Source of the DNA: Vicinamibacteria bacterium
GTDB taxonomy: Bacteria > Acidobacteriota > Vicinamibacteria > Fen-336
Length of the DNA: 32,224 nt
Direction of reading: 5' to 3'
Assembly (NCBI GenBank): GCA_025923995.1
Contig: JAICEW010000030.1
Coordinates: forward strand, 1-32,224
In this document: piece by piece, positions 18,803-29,158 of the stretch
How the letters are laid out: each line of letters opens with the position of its first letter
Numbering within the stretch: position 1 is the stretch's first letter
The notes under the pieces: model-generated
Told to the model about the DNA's origin: nothing
The model's input: only the letters and a program-made list of their open reading frames with translations
Databases searched by the model: none
Made by a program: the position numbers and the translations under genes

Positions 18803-20065
18803 CTGTACTTCATCTATAGCGTCCTGCTGGCGGTCGCGTTCGTCCTGGCGGTGCCGTTCTATCTCTGGAAGGGGCGCGCCACCGGCCACTACTGGCGGAC
18901 GTTCCGGGCGCGGATGGGCCGGTTGCCGGAGGGGCTGGCCGCGGGCCGCGAGGGATGCGTCTGGATCCACGCGGTGTCGGTGGGCGAGGCGCTGGCCGCG
19001 CGCTCGCTCGTCGCGCCGCTCCAGGACGCGCTGCCGGGACGCCTCGTGCTCGTGTCGACCTCCACCGCGGCGGGTGGCGCGATCGCGGCCCAGGGGCTGC
19101 CCGCCGAGCGGCTGTTCGTCGCCCCCTTCGACTTCCCGTGGGCCGTCGAGTCCGTGCTGCGCGGCCTGCGGCCGTCGCTGCTGGTGCTGGTCGAGACGGA
19201 GCTCTGGCCCAACCTGATCCGGAGTGCGCGGCGGCGCGGGATCCCGATCGCGGTCGTGAACGGCCGCATCTCCGACCGGTCGTTCCCGCGTTATCGGCGC
19301 ATCCGTGGGCTGCTCCGCCACGTGCTCGCGCAGGTGGACCTGTTCCTCATGCAGGGCGAGACCTACGCGGAGCGCATCCGCGCCCTGGGCGCGCCGCCCG
19401 ACCGCGTGCGCGTGTCGGGCAACCTCAAGTACGACGCGCTCGGCGAGCCGCGCCCGCCCGCGGACCTGCAGGCGCTCGCGAACGGCGCGGGGCCGCTGTG
19501 GGTGGCGGGGAGCACGATGGCCGGCGAAGAGGAGCTGGTCCTGCGTGCGCTGCGCGAGCTGCGCGCCGTGCGGCCCGACGTGCGCCTCATCCTCGCGCCG
19601 CGGCGCCCGGAGCGCTTCGCGGAGGTCCCGGCCCTGGCGGAAGCCGCGGGCTTCCGCTGCGTGAGCCGCACCGCGCTCGGGTCCGCGGCCTGGCGCGACG
19701 GGGAGGTCCTGCTGCTCGACACGGTGGGGGAGCTGGCCGGCGTGTACGCGCTGGCCACGGTCGTGTTCGTCGGGGGCAGCCTGGTGCCGACCGGCGGACA
19801 CAACGTGCTGGAGGCGGCCGTGTGCGGCAAGGCGGTGGTGGTGGGGCCGCACATGGAGAACTTCCAGGAGATCGCGGACGCGTTCCGGGAGGAGGGCGCG
19901 CTCGTGCAGATCGACTCGGCCGCGCGGCTCGGGCCCGAGACCCTCGCGCTGCTGCAGGACGAAACCCGCCGCGAGCGCGTCGGAAGCAGGGCACGCGCGC
20001 TGGTGGACCGCAACCGCGGCGCGCGCCGGAGGACCGTCGATGCGCTGGCCGGCCTGGTCGCGTGA
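18803..20065 (+). CDS. waaA: 3-deoxy-D-manno-octulosonic acid (Kdo) transferase
   Basis: Internal motifs IHAVSVGEALAARSLV, VSTSTAAGG, ETELWPNLI, GGSLVPTGGHNVLEAAVCGKAVVVGPHMENFQEI. N-terminal TM LYFIYSVLLAVAFVLAVPFYLWKG needs an upstream start; CTG at 18803 fits. Confidence 0.92.
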   Translation: MYFIYSVLLAVAFVLAVPFYLWKGRATGHYWRTFRARMGRLPEGLAAGREGCVWIHAVSVGEALAARSLVAPLQDALPGRLVLVSTSTAAGGAIAAQGLPAERLFVAPFDFPWAVESVLRGLRPSLLVLVETELWPNLIRSARRRGIPIAVVNGRISDRSFPRYRRIRGLLRHVLAQVDLFLMQGETYAERIRALGAPPDRVRVSGNLKYDALGEPRPPADLQALANGAGPLWVAGSTMAGEEELVLRALRELRAVRPDVRLILAPRRPERFAEVPALAEAAGFRCVSRTALGSAAWRDGEVLLLDTVGELAGVYALATVVFVGGSLVPTGGHNVLEAAVCGKAVVVGPHMENFQEIADAFREEGALVQIDSAARLGPETLALLQDETRRERVGSRARALVDRNRGARRRTVDALAGLVA

Positions 20066-21054
20066 CCGCGCGCCCGTGGCTGGCCCCCGCGGGCGCGCTG
20101 TACGGCGCGCTGGGAAGGGCTCGCCTGGGCCTCTACCGTCGCGGCGTGCTGCGGTCCGCCAGGCTCGGCGGGCCCGTGATCAGCGTCGGGAACCTGGCGG
20201 TGGGGGGCCGGGGCAAGACGCCGGTGGTGGCGATGGTCGCGGAGTGGGTGCGCGACGCCGGCCTGCCGGTCGCAGTGCTGAGCCGCGGCTATGGCGGGAG
20301 CTTCCGCGGCGACGCGCTCGTGGTGTCCGACGGTGAGGGCGTCCGCGCGGATGCCGAGGAAGCCGGGGACGAGCCGGTGATGCTGGCGCGGCGGCTGCCC
20401 GGCGTCGTGGTCGCGGTGGGCGCGCGCCGGGACCGAGTCGGGCGGGCGGTCGAGGCGCGGTTCGGCCCGCGGGTGCACGTCCTCGACGACGGGTTCCAGC
20501 ACCTGCGCCTTGCGCGCGACCTGGACCTGCTGTGCCTGCGGCCCGAGGACCTGCACGACCGGCCGGTTCCCGCCGGCGAGCTTCGAGAGCGGGCGTCGGC
20601 GGCGGTGCGCGCGGACGTCTACCTGGTCTGGGATGGACCTCCACCGCTCGAGCTGCCCGCGGATCGCTCGTTCGAGGTACGCCGTCGGCTGGAGGGATTC
20701 GTCGATCGCGACGGCGCGCCCGCGGAGGCCCCACGGCGGCCGTATCCGGTTGCGGGCATCGCCCGCCCCGATCTGTTCGCCGCGGACGTCCTCGCAGCGT
20801 GCGGGGGCACCGTTGGCGGTGCCTACTTCGCTGACCATCATCGGTTCCGGGCGGGGGAGCTCCGGTGGGTCGTGCGCGACGCGATCGCCAAGGGCGCCGA
20901 TGCGCTCGTCACGACCGAGAAGGACGTGCCGCGCCTGCCTCCCGTGGACGGGCTGCCCCTGCGCGCCCTGCGCATCGGCGTCGAAGTGACGGAGGCGGAG
21001 CGCCTGCGCGAGCGGGTGCTGGCGGTGGCGCGCCGGGTGGAGGCGCGCACGTGA
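20062..21054 (+). CDS. lpxK: Tetraacyldisaccharide 4'-kinase
   Basis: VTARPWLAPAGALYGALGRARLGLYRRG...VISVGNLAVGGRGKTPVVAMVAEW...LSRGYGG...DEPVMLARRLPG...VHVLDDGFQHLRLARDLDLLCL. GTG start, GTGA overlap. Confidence 0.95.
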   Translation: MTARPWLAPAGALYGALGRARLGLYRRGVLRSARLGGPVISVGNLAVGGRGKTPVVAMVAEWVRDAGLPVAVLSRGYGGSFRGDALVVSDGEGVRADAEEAGDEPVMLARRLPGVVVAVGARRDRVGRAVEARFGPRVHVLDDGFQHLRLARDLDLLCLRPEDLHDRPVPAGELRERASAAVRADVYLVWDGPPPLELPADRSFEVRRRLEGFVDRDGAPAEAPRRPYPVAGIARPDLFAADVLAACGGTVGGAYFADHHRFRAGELRWVVRDAIAKGADALVTTEKDVPRLPPVDGLPLRALRIGVEVTEAERLRERVLAVARRVEART

Positions 21055-21980
21055 CGCGAGCGAAGCGCTTCGCCTGGGAGGAGCGCGCCGTCCGTGCGGC
21101 GTCCGCTCTCTGCGCCTGGCTGCCGCGCGGGCTCGTGCTGCGGCTGGGACGCGCGCTGGGGCGCCTGCTGGGCGACCTGGACCGGCGCCACATCGAGGTC
21201 ACGCGCGACAACCTGCGTCGCGCCTTCCCGGAGTGGCACGAGACGCGCGTGCGCCGGACCGCGCGTGACGTGTACGCGCACTTCGGCCTGGTCGTGTTCG
21301 ACATCCTCTGGCTCAGCCATCGGACGTCCGAGCAGGTGATGGCGCTGGTGGACGTCGTGGACGGGCACCATCTGGAGTCGCTGCGGCCCGAGGGCGGCAT
21401 CCTGGTCACCGCGCACCTGGGAAACTGGGAGCTGTGTGGCGTCGCCCACGGCTACGTCTTCCGTCCGGTGGGCGTGGTGGCGCGGCCCCTCGACAACGAA
21501 GCGCTCGATCGGCGCATGACGCTCTTCCGCGAGCGCGGCGGGAACCGGGTCATCTACAAGCAGAAGGCGCTGGCCCAGGTCCTGCGCGCGCTGCGCGAGC
21601 GGCGCGACGTCGCGTTCCTGATCGACCAGAACGTGCAGGAGAAGGACGGCATCTTCATCCGCTTCTTCGGCAGGCCCGCGGCGGCCACCACCGTCGCGGC
21701 CGCCCTCGCGGTCAAGACCGGCTGCCCCGTCATCGGTGCGCGCGCGGTGCTGTTGCCGAACGGCCGCTATCGGCTCGTGTACGACCCACCCATGCGCGCG
21801 CCCTCTACCGGCAACCGCGCGGCCGACATCGCCGCGATGACGCAGGCCCTGGCCGACACGATCGAGCGCTGGGTGCGCGAGACGCCGGAGCAGTGGCTGT
21901 GGATGCACCGGCGCTGGAAGACCCAGCCTTCTGCACAGCCGTCCTCGCCGCCGGTCGAGGCCGCGGAGCCCTCCGCCTGA
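21051..21980 (+). CDS. Lysophospholipid/lipid A acyltransferase (LpxL/HtrB family)
   Basis: RHIEVTRDNLRRAFPEW; GGILVTAHLGNWELCG; RPLDNEALDRRMTLFRERGG; VAFLIDQNVQEKDGIFIRFFGRPAATTV; PEQWLWMHRRWKT. GTG start, GTGA overlap with lpxK. Confidence 0.93.
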   Translation: MTRAKRFAWEERAVRAASALCAWLPRGLVLRLGRALGRLLGDLDRRHIEVTRDNLRRAFPEWHETRVRRTARDVYAHFGLVVFDILWLSHRTSEQVMALVDVVDGHHLESLRPEGGILVTAHLGNWELCGVAHGYVFRPVGVVARPLDNEALDRRMTLFRERGGNRVIYKQKALAQVLRALRERRDVAFLIDQNVQEKDGIFIRFFGRPAAATTVAAALAVKTGCPVIGARAVLLPNGRYRLVYDPPMRAPSTGNRAADIAAMTQALADTIERWVRETPEQWLWMHRRWKTQPSAQPSSPPVEAAEPSA

Positions 21981-22948
21981 TGCGTGTGCTCGTGCGCGCG
22001 CCCAACTGGCTGGGCGACGTCGTGCTCTCGCTGCCGGCGGTCCGCGACCTGCGGCGCAACTTCCCGGAGGCGCGCATCGAGGTCCTGGCGCGTCCCGCGC
22101 TCGCGGCGCTCTACGGCGCGGTCGCCGAGGTGGACGCCGTGCGGGAGAGCCGGGGCGTGCGTGCCGACGCGCGCGCGATCGCCGGCGCGTTCGACGTCGG
22201 CGTGCTCCTGCCCAACTCGTTCGGGTCGGCCCTTGCGCTCCGGCTCGCGGGCCTCCCGGAGCGCTGGGGCTACTCGACCGACGGACGCGGGCCGCTGCTG
22301 ACGCGGCGCGCGACGGTCCCGCCCGCGGTTCGGGGCCGCAGCCAGGTGTACTACTATCGCGCCATGCTGGCCGGAGTCGGGCTGCGAGTGAGCGCTGCGC
22401 CTCAAACGGGCCTTCGTGCGCCCGCGGAGTGGCTCGACAGCGCCGACCGCCTGCTCGGGCCCGGGGAGTGGATCGGCCTCAACCCGGGCGCCGCCTTCGG
22501 TCCGGCCAAGCGCTGGCCCCTCAGTCGTTTCGCCGCGGTCGGCGACCGGCTCGCGCGCACGACGGGCGCGCAGGTCGCGATCCTGGGCGCGCCCCGCGAG
22601 CGGCCGGTGGCGGAAGCCGTGGCCGGCGCCATGAGCCATCCCGCGCGCGTGCTCGCAGGCGAGACGAGCCTGTCCGACCTCGTGGGCGTGCTGGCTCGCC
22701 TGCGCGTCCTGGTGACGAACGACTCGGGGCCGATGCACGTCGCGTCCGCGCTGGGGACGCCGGTCGCGGCCGTGTTCGGCCCCACCGATCCGCGCGAGAC
22801 CGCACCCGTCGGCCCGGCGCGCCTGCTGAGCGAGCGCGTCCACTGCGCGCCCTGCGGCCTGCGGGCGTGCCCGATCGACCATCGCTGCATGACGCGGGTC
22901 GCGGCCGACCGCGTCGCCGAGGCGGCCGAGGAACTGCTCGCCTCGTGA
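21980..22948 (+). CDS. waaF: Heptosyltransferase II-like (GT9)
   Basis: MRVLVRAPNWLGDVVLSLPAVRDLRRNFP; LNPGAAFGPAKRWP; LVTNDSGPMHVASALGTPVAAVFGPTDPRETAP. Confidence 0.9.
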   Translation: MRVLVRAPNWLGDVVLSLPAVRDLRRNFPEARIEVLARPALAALYGAVAEVDAVRESRGVRADARAIAGAFDVGVLLPNSFGSALALRLAGLPERWGYSTDGRGPLLTRRATVPPAVRGRSQVYYYRAMLAGVGLRVSAAPQTGLRAPAEWLDSADRLLGPGEWIGLNPGAAFGPAKRWPLSRFAAVGDRLARTTGAQVAILGAPRERPVAEAVAGAMSHPARVLAGETSLSDLVGVLARLRVLVTNDSGPMHVASALGTPVAAVFGPTDPRETAPVGPARLLSERVHCAPCGLRACPIDHRCMTRVAADRVAEAAEELLAS

Positions 22949-23535
22949 GGCCTGCGATCTTCATCGACCGCGACGGCACGCTGTCGCACGAGGTCGGCTA
23001 CGTCAACCACGTGTCGCGCTTCCGTCCCTTCGCCTACGCGGCCGACGCGGTGCGCCTCGTGAATCGCAGCCCCTTCGCGGTGGTGCTGGTCACCAACCAG
23101 GCGGGCGTCGCGCGCGGCTACTTCCCGGAGTCGCTGATCGAGCAGGTCCACGCCTCGCTGCGCGAGACGCTGGCCGCGGGCGGAGCGAAGCTCGACGGCA
23201 TCTACTACTGCCCGCACCATCCGACGGCGGGCGAGCCGCCCTACCGGTGCGACTGCGACTGCCGCAAGCCGCGGCCCGGCCTGCTCCGCCGCGCGGCGGC
23301 CGAGCTGGACCTGGACCTCACGCGCTCGTACGTCATCGGCGACCGGCGCGGCGACCTGGAGCTGGCCTGGAAGGTGGGCGCCAGGGCCGTGCTGGTGAAG
23401 AGCGGATACGGCCTGGGCGAGCTCACGTACCACGCCCCGTCCTGGCCGCGCCAGCCGGACCTGGTGGCGGAGAACCTCCTGGAAGCGGTCTCGCGCATCC
23501 TCACCGAGGCCGAGGGGGCGCGCGCCACCGCATGA
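22945..23535 (+). CDS. gmhB: D-glycero-D-manno-heptose 1,7-bisphosphate phosphatase-like (HAD)
   Basis: [57 protein letters not shown] zinc loop; [20 protein letters not shown] start. Confidence 0.92.
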   Translation: MRPAIFIDRDGTLSHEVGYVNHVSRFRPFAYAADAVRLVNRSPFAVVLVTNQAGVARGYFPESLIEQVHASLRETLAAGGAKLDGIYYCPHHPTAGEPPYRCDCDCRKPRPGLLRRAAAELDLDLTRSYVIGDRRGDLELAWKVGARAVLVKSGYGLGELTYHAPSWPRQPDLVAENLLEAVSRILTEAEGARATA

Positions 23536-24563
23536 GCCCGCAGCCGCAGCCGCCCGAGGGCGGCCGCCTCCTCCACCTGATCGACGCGTTCGCGGGCCGG
23601 CGCATCCTGGTGCTCGCGGACCTGGTCGCGGACGAGTTCCTCTACGGCCGCATCGACCGGGTGAGCCGCGAGGCGCCGGTGCTGATCCTGCAGTACGACG
23701 GCACCGACCTGCGCCTGGGCGGCGGCGCGAACGCGGTCCACAACCTGCGGACGCTCGGGGGCCGACCGGTGCCGCTCGGCGTCGTCGGAGCGGACGACCA
23801 TGGCCGTCGCCTGCGCGCGCTGCTGAAGCAGACCGGGGTGCCGGTCACGGGCGTCGTGGCCGACCCCGCCTACGTCACGCCGGTGAAGACGCGCATCCTG
23901 GCCGGCGGCGTGCACTCCACCAAGCAGCAGGTCGTGCGCATCGACAAGGCCACGCGCCTGCCCGACCAGAGCGGGGCCCGCCGCCGCGTGCGGGCCGCGC
24001 TGCGCGAGTACCACGGGCGCGTGGACGGGGTGCTGGTCAGCGACTACGGGTTCGGCCTGATCGATCCCCAGATCGTCGGCGCGGCGGTCGCGTTCGCCAA
24101 CCGGCGCCGCGTGCCGGTGACCGTGGACTCCCGCTTCGCGCTGCTGGGGTTCCGCGGCATGACCGCGGTCACGCCCAACGAGCCGGAGGTGGAGGCCGCG
24201 CTGGGCGTCACCATCGGCCACGACGTGAAGAAGCTGGAGGCCGCGGGCCGCGCGCTGCTCCGCCGGCTGGGCGTGGCGGCCGCCCTGGTCACGCGCGGCA
24301 GCGACGGGATGGCGCTGTTCGAGCCGGGCCGCCCTCCGCAGCACATCCCGATCTACGGCTCGGACCAGGTGGCCGACGTCACGGGCGCGGGGGACACCGT
24401 GATCGCCGCGTTCACGCTGGCGCTCACGGCGGGGGCGACTCCCTCCGAGGCCGCGCACCTGGCCAACTACGCCGGCGGCATCGTCGTCATGAAGCGCGGC
24501 ACCGCCACCGTCTCGGCCGCGGAGCTCCGGCGGGCGGTGTCGCAGGACCAATCGCTCGCGTGA
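23532..24563 (+). CDS. hldA: D-glycero-beta-D-manno-heptose-7-phosphate kinase (RfaE domain I)
   Basis: [68 protein letters not shown]. Confidence 0.92.
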   Translation: MSPQPQPPEGGRLLHLIDAFAGRRILVLADLVADEFLYGRIDRVSREAPVLILQYDGTDLRLGGGANAVHNLRTLGGRPVPLGVVGADDHGRRLRALLKQTGVPVTGVVADPAYVTPVKTRILAGGVHSTKQQVVRIDKATRLPDQSGARRRVRAALREYHGRVDGVLVSDYGFGLIDPQIVGAAVAFANRRRVPVTVDSRFALLGFRGMTAVTPNEPEVEAALGVTIGHDVKKLEAAGRALLRRLGVAAALVTRGSDGMALFEPGRPPQHIPIYGSDQVADVTGAGDTVIAAFTLALTAGATPSEAAHLANYAGGIVVMKRGTATVSAAELRRAVSQDQSLA

Positions 24564-25045
24564 CGCCGAGGCCCGCCCGAGAGAAGATCGGATCCCTCGA
24601 GGACGCTTCGCGCATGGTGGAAGAGGCGCGCGCGAGCGGCCGGACGGTCGCGCTGGCCAACGGCTGCTTCGACCTGCTGCACGTCGGGCACGTGCGCTAC
24701 CTGGCCGGGGCCAGGGCCGAGGCGGACGTCCTGGTGGTCGGCGTGAACGGCGACGCGTCGGTGCGGCGGCTCAAGGGAGAGGGCCGTCCGCTGCTCCAGG
24801 CCGCCGACCGCGCGCTGCTGGTGGCGGCGCTGCGCAGCGTCGATCGGGTGGTGGTGTTCGAGGAGGACACGGTCGAGCGGCTGCTGCTCACGCTGCGGCC
24901 GGACGTGCACTGCAAGGGCACCGACTACACGGCCGACACCGTGCCCGAGCGGGAGGTCGTGCGCTCCTACGGCGGCCGCGTCGCGATCGTGGGGGATCCC
25001 AAGGACCACGACACGCGCAAGCTGATCGAGAGGCTGCGCTCGTGA
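24560..25045 (+). CDS. hldC: D-glycero-beta-D-manno-heptose 1-phosphate adenylyltransferase (RfaE domain II)
   Basis: [71 protein letters not shown] start. Confidence 0.92.
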   Translation: MTPRPAREKIGSLEDASRMVEEARASGRTVALANGCFDLLHVGHVRYLAGARAEADVLVVGVNGDASVRRLKGEGRPLLQAADRALLVAALRSVDRVVVFEEDTVERLLLTLRPDVHCKGTDYTADTVPEREVVRSYGGRVAIVGDPKDHDTRKLIERLRS

Positions 25046-26067
25046 AGACGCTGGTGGTCCGGCTGTCCGCCATCGGCGACGTGGTGCACACGCTGCCGGC
25101 CGCCGCGGCGCTGCGCCGGCACGGCTACGAGGTGGGCTGGGTGGTGGAGCCGGCCGCGCGGCCGCTGATCCAGGGCAACCCGCTGGTGTCGTACGTGACG
25201 CCGGTCCCGCCGGCGCGCGCGTTCCGGCTCGGCCCCTTCCGGCAGGCGGTGCGCGCGCTGCGCGGCGAGCGCTACGACGTCGCGCTCGACTTCCAGGGCC
25301 TGTGGAAGTCGGCGGCGTGGGCGCGCCTGTCGGGCGCGCCGCACGTCACCGGGTACGGCGGGCCCTGGCGCCGCGAGCCGCTCTCGCGCCTGCTCATCAA
25401 GGAGGCGATGTTCTTCCCGCCGGAGGTGCACGTCATCGACAAGAACCTGGCGCTGCTGCGTGCGCTCGACGTCAGCGCCGTGGGCACGCGCGACTTCACG
25501 TTCCCGCCGACCGCCGCCGAAGCGCGCACGATCGAGTCCCGCCTGCAGGAAGCGGGGCTGCGCGCGGAGCAGCTGGTGATCCTGAATCCCGGCGGCGGCT
25601 GGGACAGCAAGCTCTGGCCCCCGGCCGGGTTCGGCGAGGTCGCGCGCGGCCTGCGCGAGAGGGGCCTCACGCCGCTCGTGACCTGGGGTCCGGGGGAGGA
25701 GCGGCTGGCCTCGCGCGTGATCATGGCCTCGGCCGGCACCGCGGTGCTGTGCTTCCCGACCACGCTGCTGGAGCTGCTGGAGCTGGTGCGCCGCGTGCGG
25801 CTGATGGTGGCGGCGGACACGGGCCCGCTCCACCTGGCCTGCGCCGTCGGCACGCCCGTGGTCGGCATCTACGGGCCGACCGACCCGGCGCGCAACGGGC
25901 CCTTCTCGACCGCGGACGTCGTCGTGCGGCGGACGCCGCTGTGCGCGCCCTGCCATCGCCGCCGCTGCGACCTGCACGAGGGCGCGATGGAAGCGATCAC
26001 CTCGCTGGAGGTGCTGCGCGCCATCGACCGCAGGCTGGCGGACGCGCCCGTGCCGCGGACGGCATGA
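25042..26067 (+). CDS. waaC: Heptosyltransferase I-like (GT9)
   Basis: [95 protein letters not shown]. Confidence 0.88.
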   Translation: MKTLVVRLSAIGDVVHTLPAAAALRRHGYEVGWVVEPAARPLIQGNPLVSYVTPVPPARAFRLGPFRQAVRALRGERYDVALDFQGLWKSAAWARLSGAPHVTGYGGPWRREPLSRLLIKEAMFFPPEVHVIDKNLALLRALDVSAVGTRDFTFPPTAAEARTIESRLQEAGLRAEQLVILNPGGGWDSKLWPPAGFGEVARGLRERGLTPLVTWGPGEERLASRVIMASAGTAVLCFPTTLLELLELVRRVRLMVAADTGPLHLACAVGTPVVGIYGPTDPARNGPFSTADVVVRRTPLCAPCHRRRCDLHEGAMEAITSLEVLRAIDRRLADAPVPRTA

Positions 26068-28628
26068 GCACCGAGGGCGGACCCGGAGCCGAGGCGCTGT
26101 GCCGCGAGATCGCGGCGCTCCCGGACCCCGAGCGCTCGGCGCGCCTGGCGGCGCTGCGGCGCGAGTCGCCCCGGCTCGCGCGCGAGGTGGAGGATCTGCT
26201 GGCCACCACGCTGGCCACCATGGGGATGTTCGAGACTCCGGCCGCGGGCGAGCCTCTCGCCCAGCCGGGGGCCGCGCCCTCGCGGCTGGGCGCCTGGCGC
26301 CTGGTCGAGCCCCTGGGCGAGGGCGGCATGGGCGAGGTGTGGCTGGCCGAGCGCATCGAGGGCGGCTTCAAGCAGCAGGCCGCGCTCAAGCTGGTGCGGG
26401 CCGCGGTCGCGCGGGAGCACGCGCTGGCGCGCTTCCGGCTGGAGCGGCAGGTGCTCGCGCATCTCAACCACCCGGCGATCGCCAAGGTGCTGGACGGCGG
26501 CATCGCGCCCGATGGCCGGCCCTGGTTCGCGATGGAGCTGGTGGCGGGCCGGCCGATCACGGACTTCGCGCGCGAGCGCTCGCTGCCGCTGCGCGAGCGC
26601 CTGCTGCTGCTGATCGCGGTGTGCGAGGCGGTCGACTACGCCCACCGGAGCCTGGTGGTGCACCGGGACCTCAAGCCGTCCAACATCGTGGTGACCCCGT
26701 CGGGCGAGCCCCGGCTGCTGGACTTCGGCCTGGCCAAGATGCTCGAGGCCGACGACGATCCCGGCCTCACGCGCACCCACATGCTGGCGTTCACGCCCGC
26801 CTACGCGGCGCCCGAGCAGGTGCTGGGCGGCGCCATCACCACGGCCACGGACGTGTACGCGCTGGGCGTGCTGCTCTACGAGCTGCTCACGGGCCGGCTG
26901 CCCCACGACCGGGGCGCGCGCAGCCCTGCCGCGCTGGCGGACATGGTGTCGCACGAGACGGTCACGCGCCCGTCGCTGGCGCTGCGGCGCGACCTGTCCG
27001 GCGTGCCGGCCGCTCCCGACGCGGTGCACCGGGCGCGCGCGATGGAGGGAGACGTCGACACCATCGCGCTGAAGGCGCTCCACCGCGAGCCCGAGCGGCG
27101 CTACCAGGGTGCGGCCGCGCTGGCCGACGACCTGCGCCGCTACCTGGAGGGGCGGCCCATCGCGGCCCGGCCGGACACGCTGGGCTACCGCGCGCGCCGC
27201 TTCGTGGGGAGGCACCGGGTCGTGGTGGCGCTGGCCGCCCTCGCGTTCCTCTCGCTGGCCACGGGGCTGGGCGCGGCGCTCGTGCAGCGCAACCACGCGC
27301 GGCGCGAGGCCGACCGCGCGCAGAGCGAGGCCCGCCGCGCCGAGCGCATCAAGGGCTTCGCGCTGGAGCTGCTCTCGCAGGCCGACCCGACCCAGAGCAC
27401 GCGCGGGCGGGAGATGTCGGCCGCGGAGCTGCTGCACAGCGCGGCCGCGCAGGTGGAGAAGGGGCTCGCGGACGAGCCCGCCGCCCGCACCGAGATGAGG
27501 ATGGTCGTGGCCCGCGGCCTGGTGAGCCTGGGCGAGTCGAAGGAGGCCCTGCCCCTGCTCGACCGCTCGCTCGCGGAGATGCGCTCCCGACCGACGGAGC
27601 CGGCGGCGCTCAGCCTGGCCCTGCACGAGAAGGCGAAGGCGCTCTTCAACTCGAGCGACCTCGAGGGCTCGCGGGCGGCCGCGGAGGAGGCGCTCGCCCT
27701 CCTGGACGGGCTGGGGGCGCAGGCCGACGCGGAAGCGCGCATCCGCGTCCGCACCACCCTGCTGCGGCTCGCCAACGTCCAGGGCCGGCACGCGGACGCG
27801 GTCGACATCGGCCGGCGGAACCTCGAGGAGCGTCGCGCTCTCCTGGGTCCGGACGCCCCCGCGCTCGCGCCCGACTGGAACAACCTGGCCGCGTCGCAGC
27901 TGGCGCTCGACCGCTACGCCGACGCGGAGCGCGGGTTCCGCGAGGCGTCGCGGCTGCTCGCGCTCGACCCCAAGGCGCCCGAGTCCCGGCAGGCCTGGAT
28001 CAAGAACGGGATCGGCTCGGCCGTGTGGAGCCTCGGACGGCTCGACGAGAGCCGACGCGAGCTGGAGCAGGCGCGCGAGATCGCCGTGCGCACGCTGGGG
28101 CCCGAGCACGAGCTGGTGGGCCTGACGCTGCTCAACATGGGCGTGACCGGCGCGCGTGAGGGGCGCACGGCCGACGCGCTGGCCCGCCTGGAAGAGGCCC
28201 GGACGATCTATGCCCGGCTCAACCATCCGCAGATCGCGCGCGTGGACCTCGAGCGCGGCGTGGTCCGCCTCACGCTGGGGCGCGACGCCGAGGCCGAGCG
28301 CATCCTGGCGGACCTGACGGCGCGCTTCGCACAGCGGCCGCAGGACCGCTCCGAGGTGCGCTACCGCGGGCAGGCCGCGCTGGGCCTGGCGCGGGCGCGC
28401 CTGGGGCGGACGGCCGAGGGCGCGGCCCTCGCGCAGGACGCGCTCGGCGAGCTCGAGAAGAGCGGGCTGGGGAGCAGCGACGACTACGCGTACTCCGCCG
28501 CCTACCTGGCGGAGATCCTGGAGCGGCAGGGCAAGGGGGACGAGGCGCGCGCCTGGCGCGAGCGCTCGCAGGCGACGCTGGTGTCGCTGCTGGGCCGGGA
28601 CCACCCGGCGCTGCGGACGGCGCGTTGA
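26064..28628 (+). CDS. Transmembrane Ser/Thr protein kinase with C-terminal TPR region
   Basis: LGEGGMGEVWLAERIEGGFKQQAALKLV; VVHRDLKPSNIVV; LLDFGLAKM; TPAYAAPEQ; TM segment VVVALAALAFLSLATGLGAALVQ; TPR-like repeats. ATGA overlap with waaC. Confidence 0.95.
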   Translation: MSTEGGPGAEALCREIAALPDPERSARLAALRRESPRLAREVEDLLATTLATMGMFETPAAGEPLAQPGAAPSRLGAWRLVEPLGEGGMGEVWLAERIEGGFKQQAALKLVRAAVAREHALARFRLERQVLAHLNHPAIAKVLDGGIAPDGRPWFAMELVAGRPITDFARERSLPLRERLLLLIAVCEAVDYAHRSLVVHRDLKPSNIVVTPSGEPRLLDFGLAKMLEADDDPGLTRTHMLAFTPAYAAPEQVLGGAITTATDVYALGVLLYELLTGRLPHDRGARSPAALADMVSHETVTRPSLALRRDLSGVPAAPDAVHRARAMEGDVDTIALKALHREPERRYQGAAALADDLRRYLEGRPIAARPDTLGYRARRFVGRHRVVVALAALAFLSLATGLGAALVQRNHARREADRAQSEARRAERIKGFALELLSQADPTQSTRGREMSAAELLHSAAAQVEKGLADEPAARTEMRMVVARGLVSLGESKEALPLLDRSLAEMRSRPTEPAALSLALHEKAKALFNSSDLEGSRAAAEEALALLDGLGAQADAEARIRVRTTLLRLANVQGRHADAVDIGRRNLEERRALLGPDAPALAPDWNNLAASQLALDRYADAERGFREASRLLALDPKAPESRQAWIKNGIGSAVWSLGRLDESRRELEQAREIAVRTLGPEHELVGLTLLNMGVTGAREGRTADALARLEEARTIYARLNHPQIARVDLERGVVRLTLGRDAEAERILADLTARFAQRPQDRSEVRYRGQAALGLARARLGRTAEGAALAQDALGELEKSGLGSSDDYAYSAAYLAEILERQGKGDEARAWRERSQATLVSLLGRDHPALRTAR

Positions 28629-29152
28629 AGCTGTCGCGTCTGCGCGTCCCGGCCGGCTATCTGGTCGGCGCGCTGGTGATCGTCCTCGCGCGCCCCTCGC
28701 CGCTCGCGCTGGCGGCGGGAGCCGCGCTGGCCGCGGCCGGAGAGGCCGTGCGCCTCTGGGCCTCGGGTCACATCGAGAAGACGCGCCGCCTGGCCACCGG
28801 CGGGCCCTACGCGCACACCCGCAACCCGCTCTACGTCGGCAGCGTGCTCATGGCGATCGGCCTCGCGGTCGGCACCGCCAGCCCGTGGGTGGTGGCGGCG
28901 GTCGCGCTCTACTTCGCCGCGTTCTACCCGCCCGTGATCCGCGAGGAGTCGGCGTTCCTGCGCGAGAAGTTCGGAGAGGAGTACGCGGCCTGGGCGGCGG
29001 ACGTCCCGGCGTTCCTCCCGCGGCTCACACCAGGCGGGCCGCGGGCCACGCGCTTTCTCTGGACACGCGTCCGCGTGAACCGCGAGTGGCGCACGGCGCT
29101 GGCGGTGCCGCTGCTGGTGGCCCTGCTCTACGCGCGGGGGCGCTGGCTCTAG
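28625..29152 (+). CDS. Isoprenylcysteine carboxyl methyltransferase-like (ICMT/PEMT) membrane methyltransferase
   Basis: GGPYAHTRNPLYVGSVLMAIGLAV...EESAFLREKFGEEYAAWAADVPAFLPRL. TTG start overlapping the kinase stop (TTGA). Confidence 0.85.
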   Translation: MKLSRLRVPAGYLVGALVIVLARPSPLALAAGAALAAAGEAVRLWASGHIEKTRRLATGGPYAHTRNPLYVGSVLMAIGLAVGTASPWVVAAVALYFAAFYPPVIREESAFLREKFGEEYAAWAADVPAFLPRLTPGGPRATRFLWTRVRVNREWRTALAVPLLVALLYARGRWL

Positions 29153-29158
29153 GCGCGC

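Noticed and set aside
25869-28604. 911-aa minus ORF opposite the kinase
   Set aside because: Shadow ORF over a kinase with intact catalytic motifs.
25302-28628. 1108-aa + ORF as a single waaC-kinase fusion
   Set aside because: The N-terminal 250 or so residues are out of frame with waaC; the real kinase start is the ATG at 26064.
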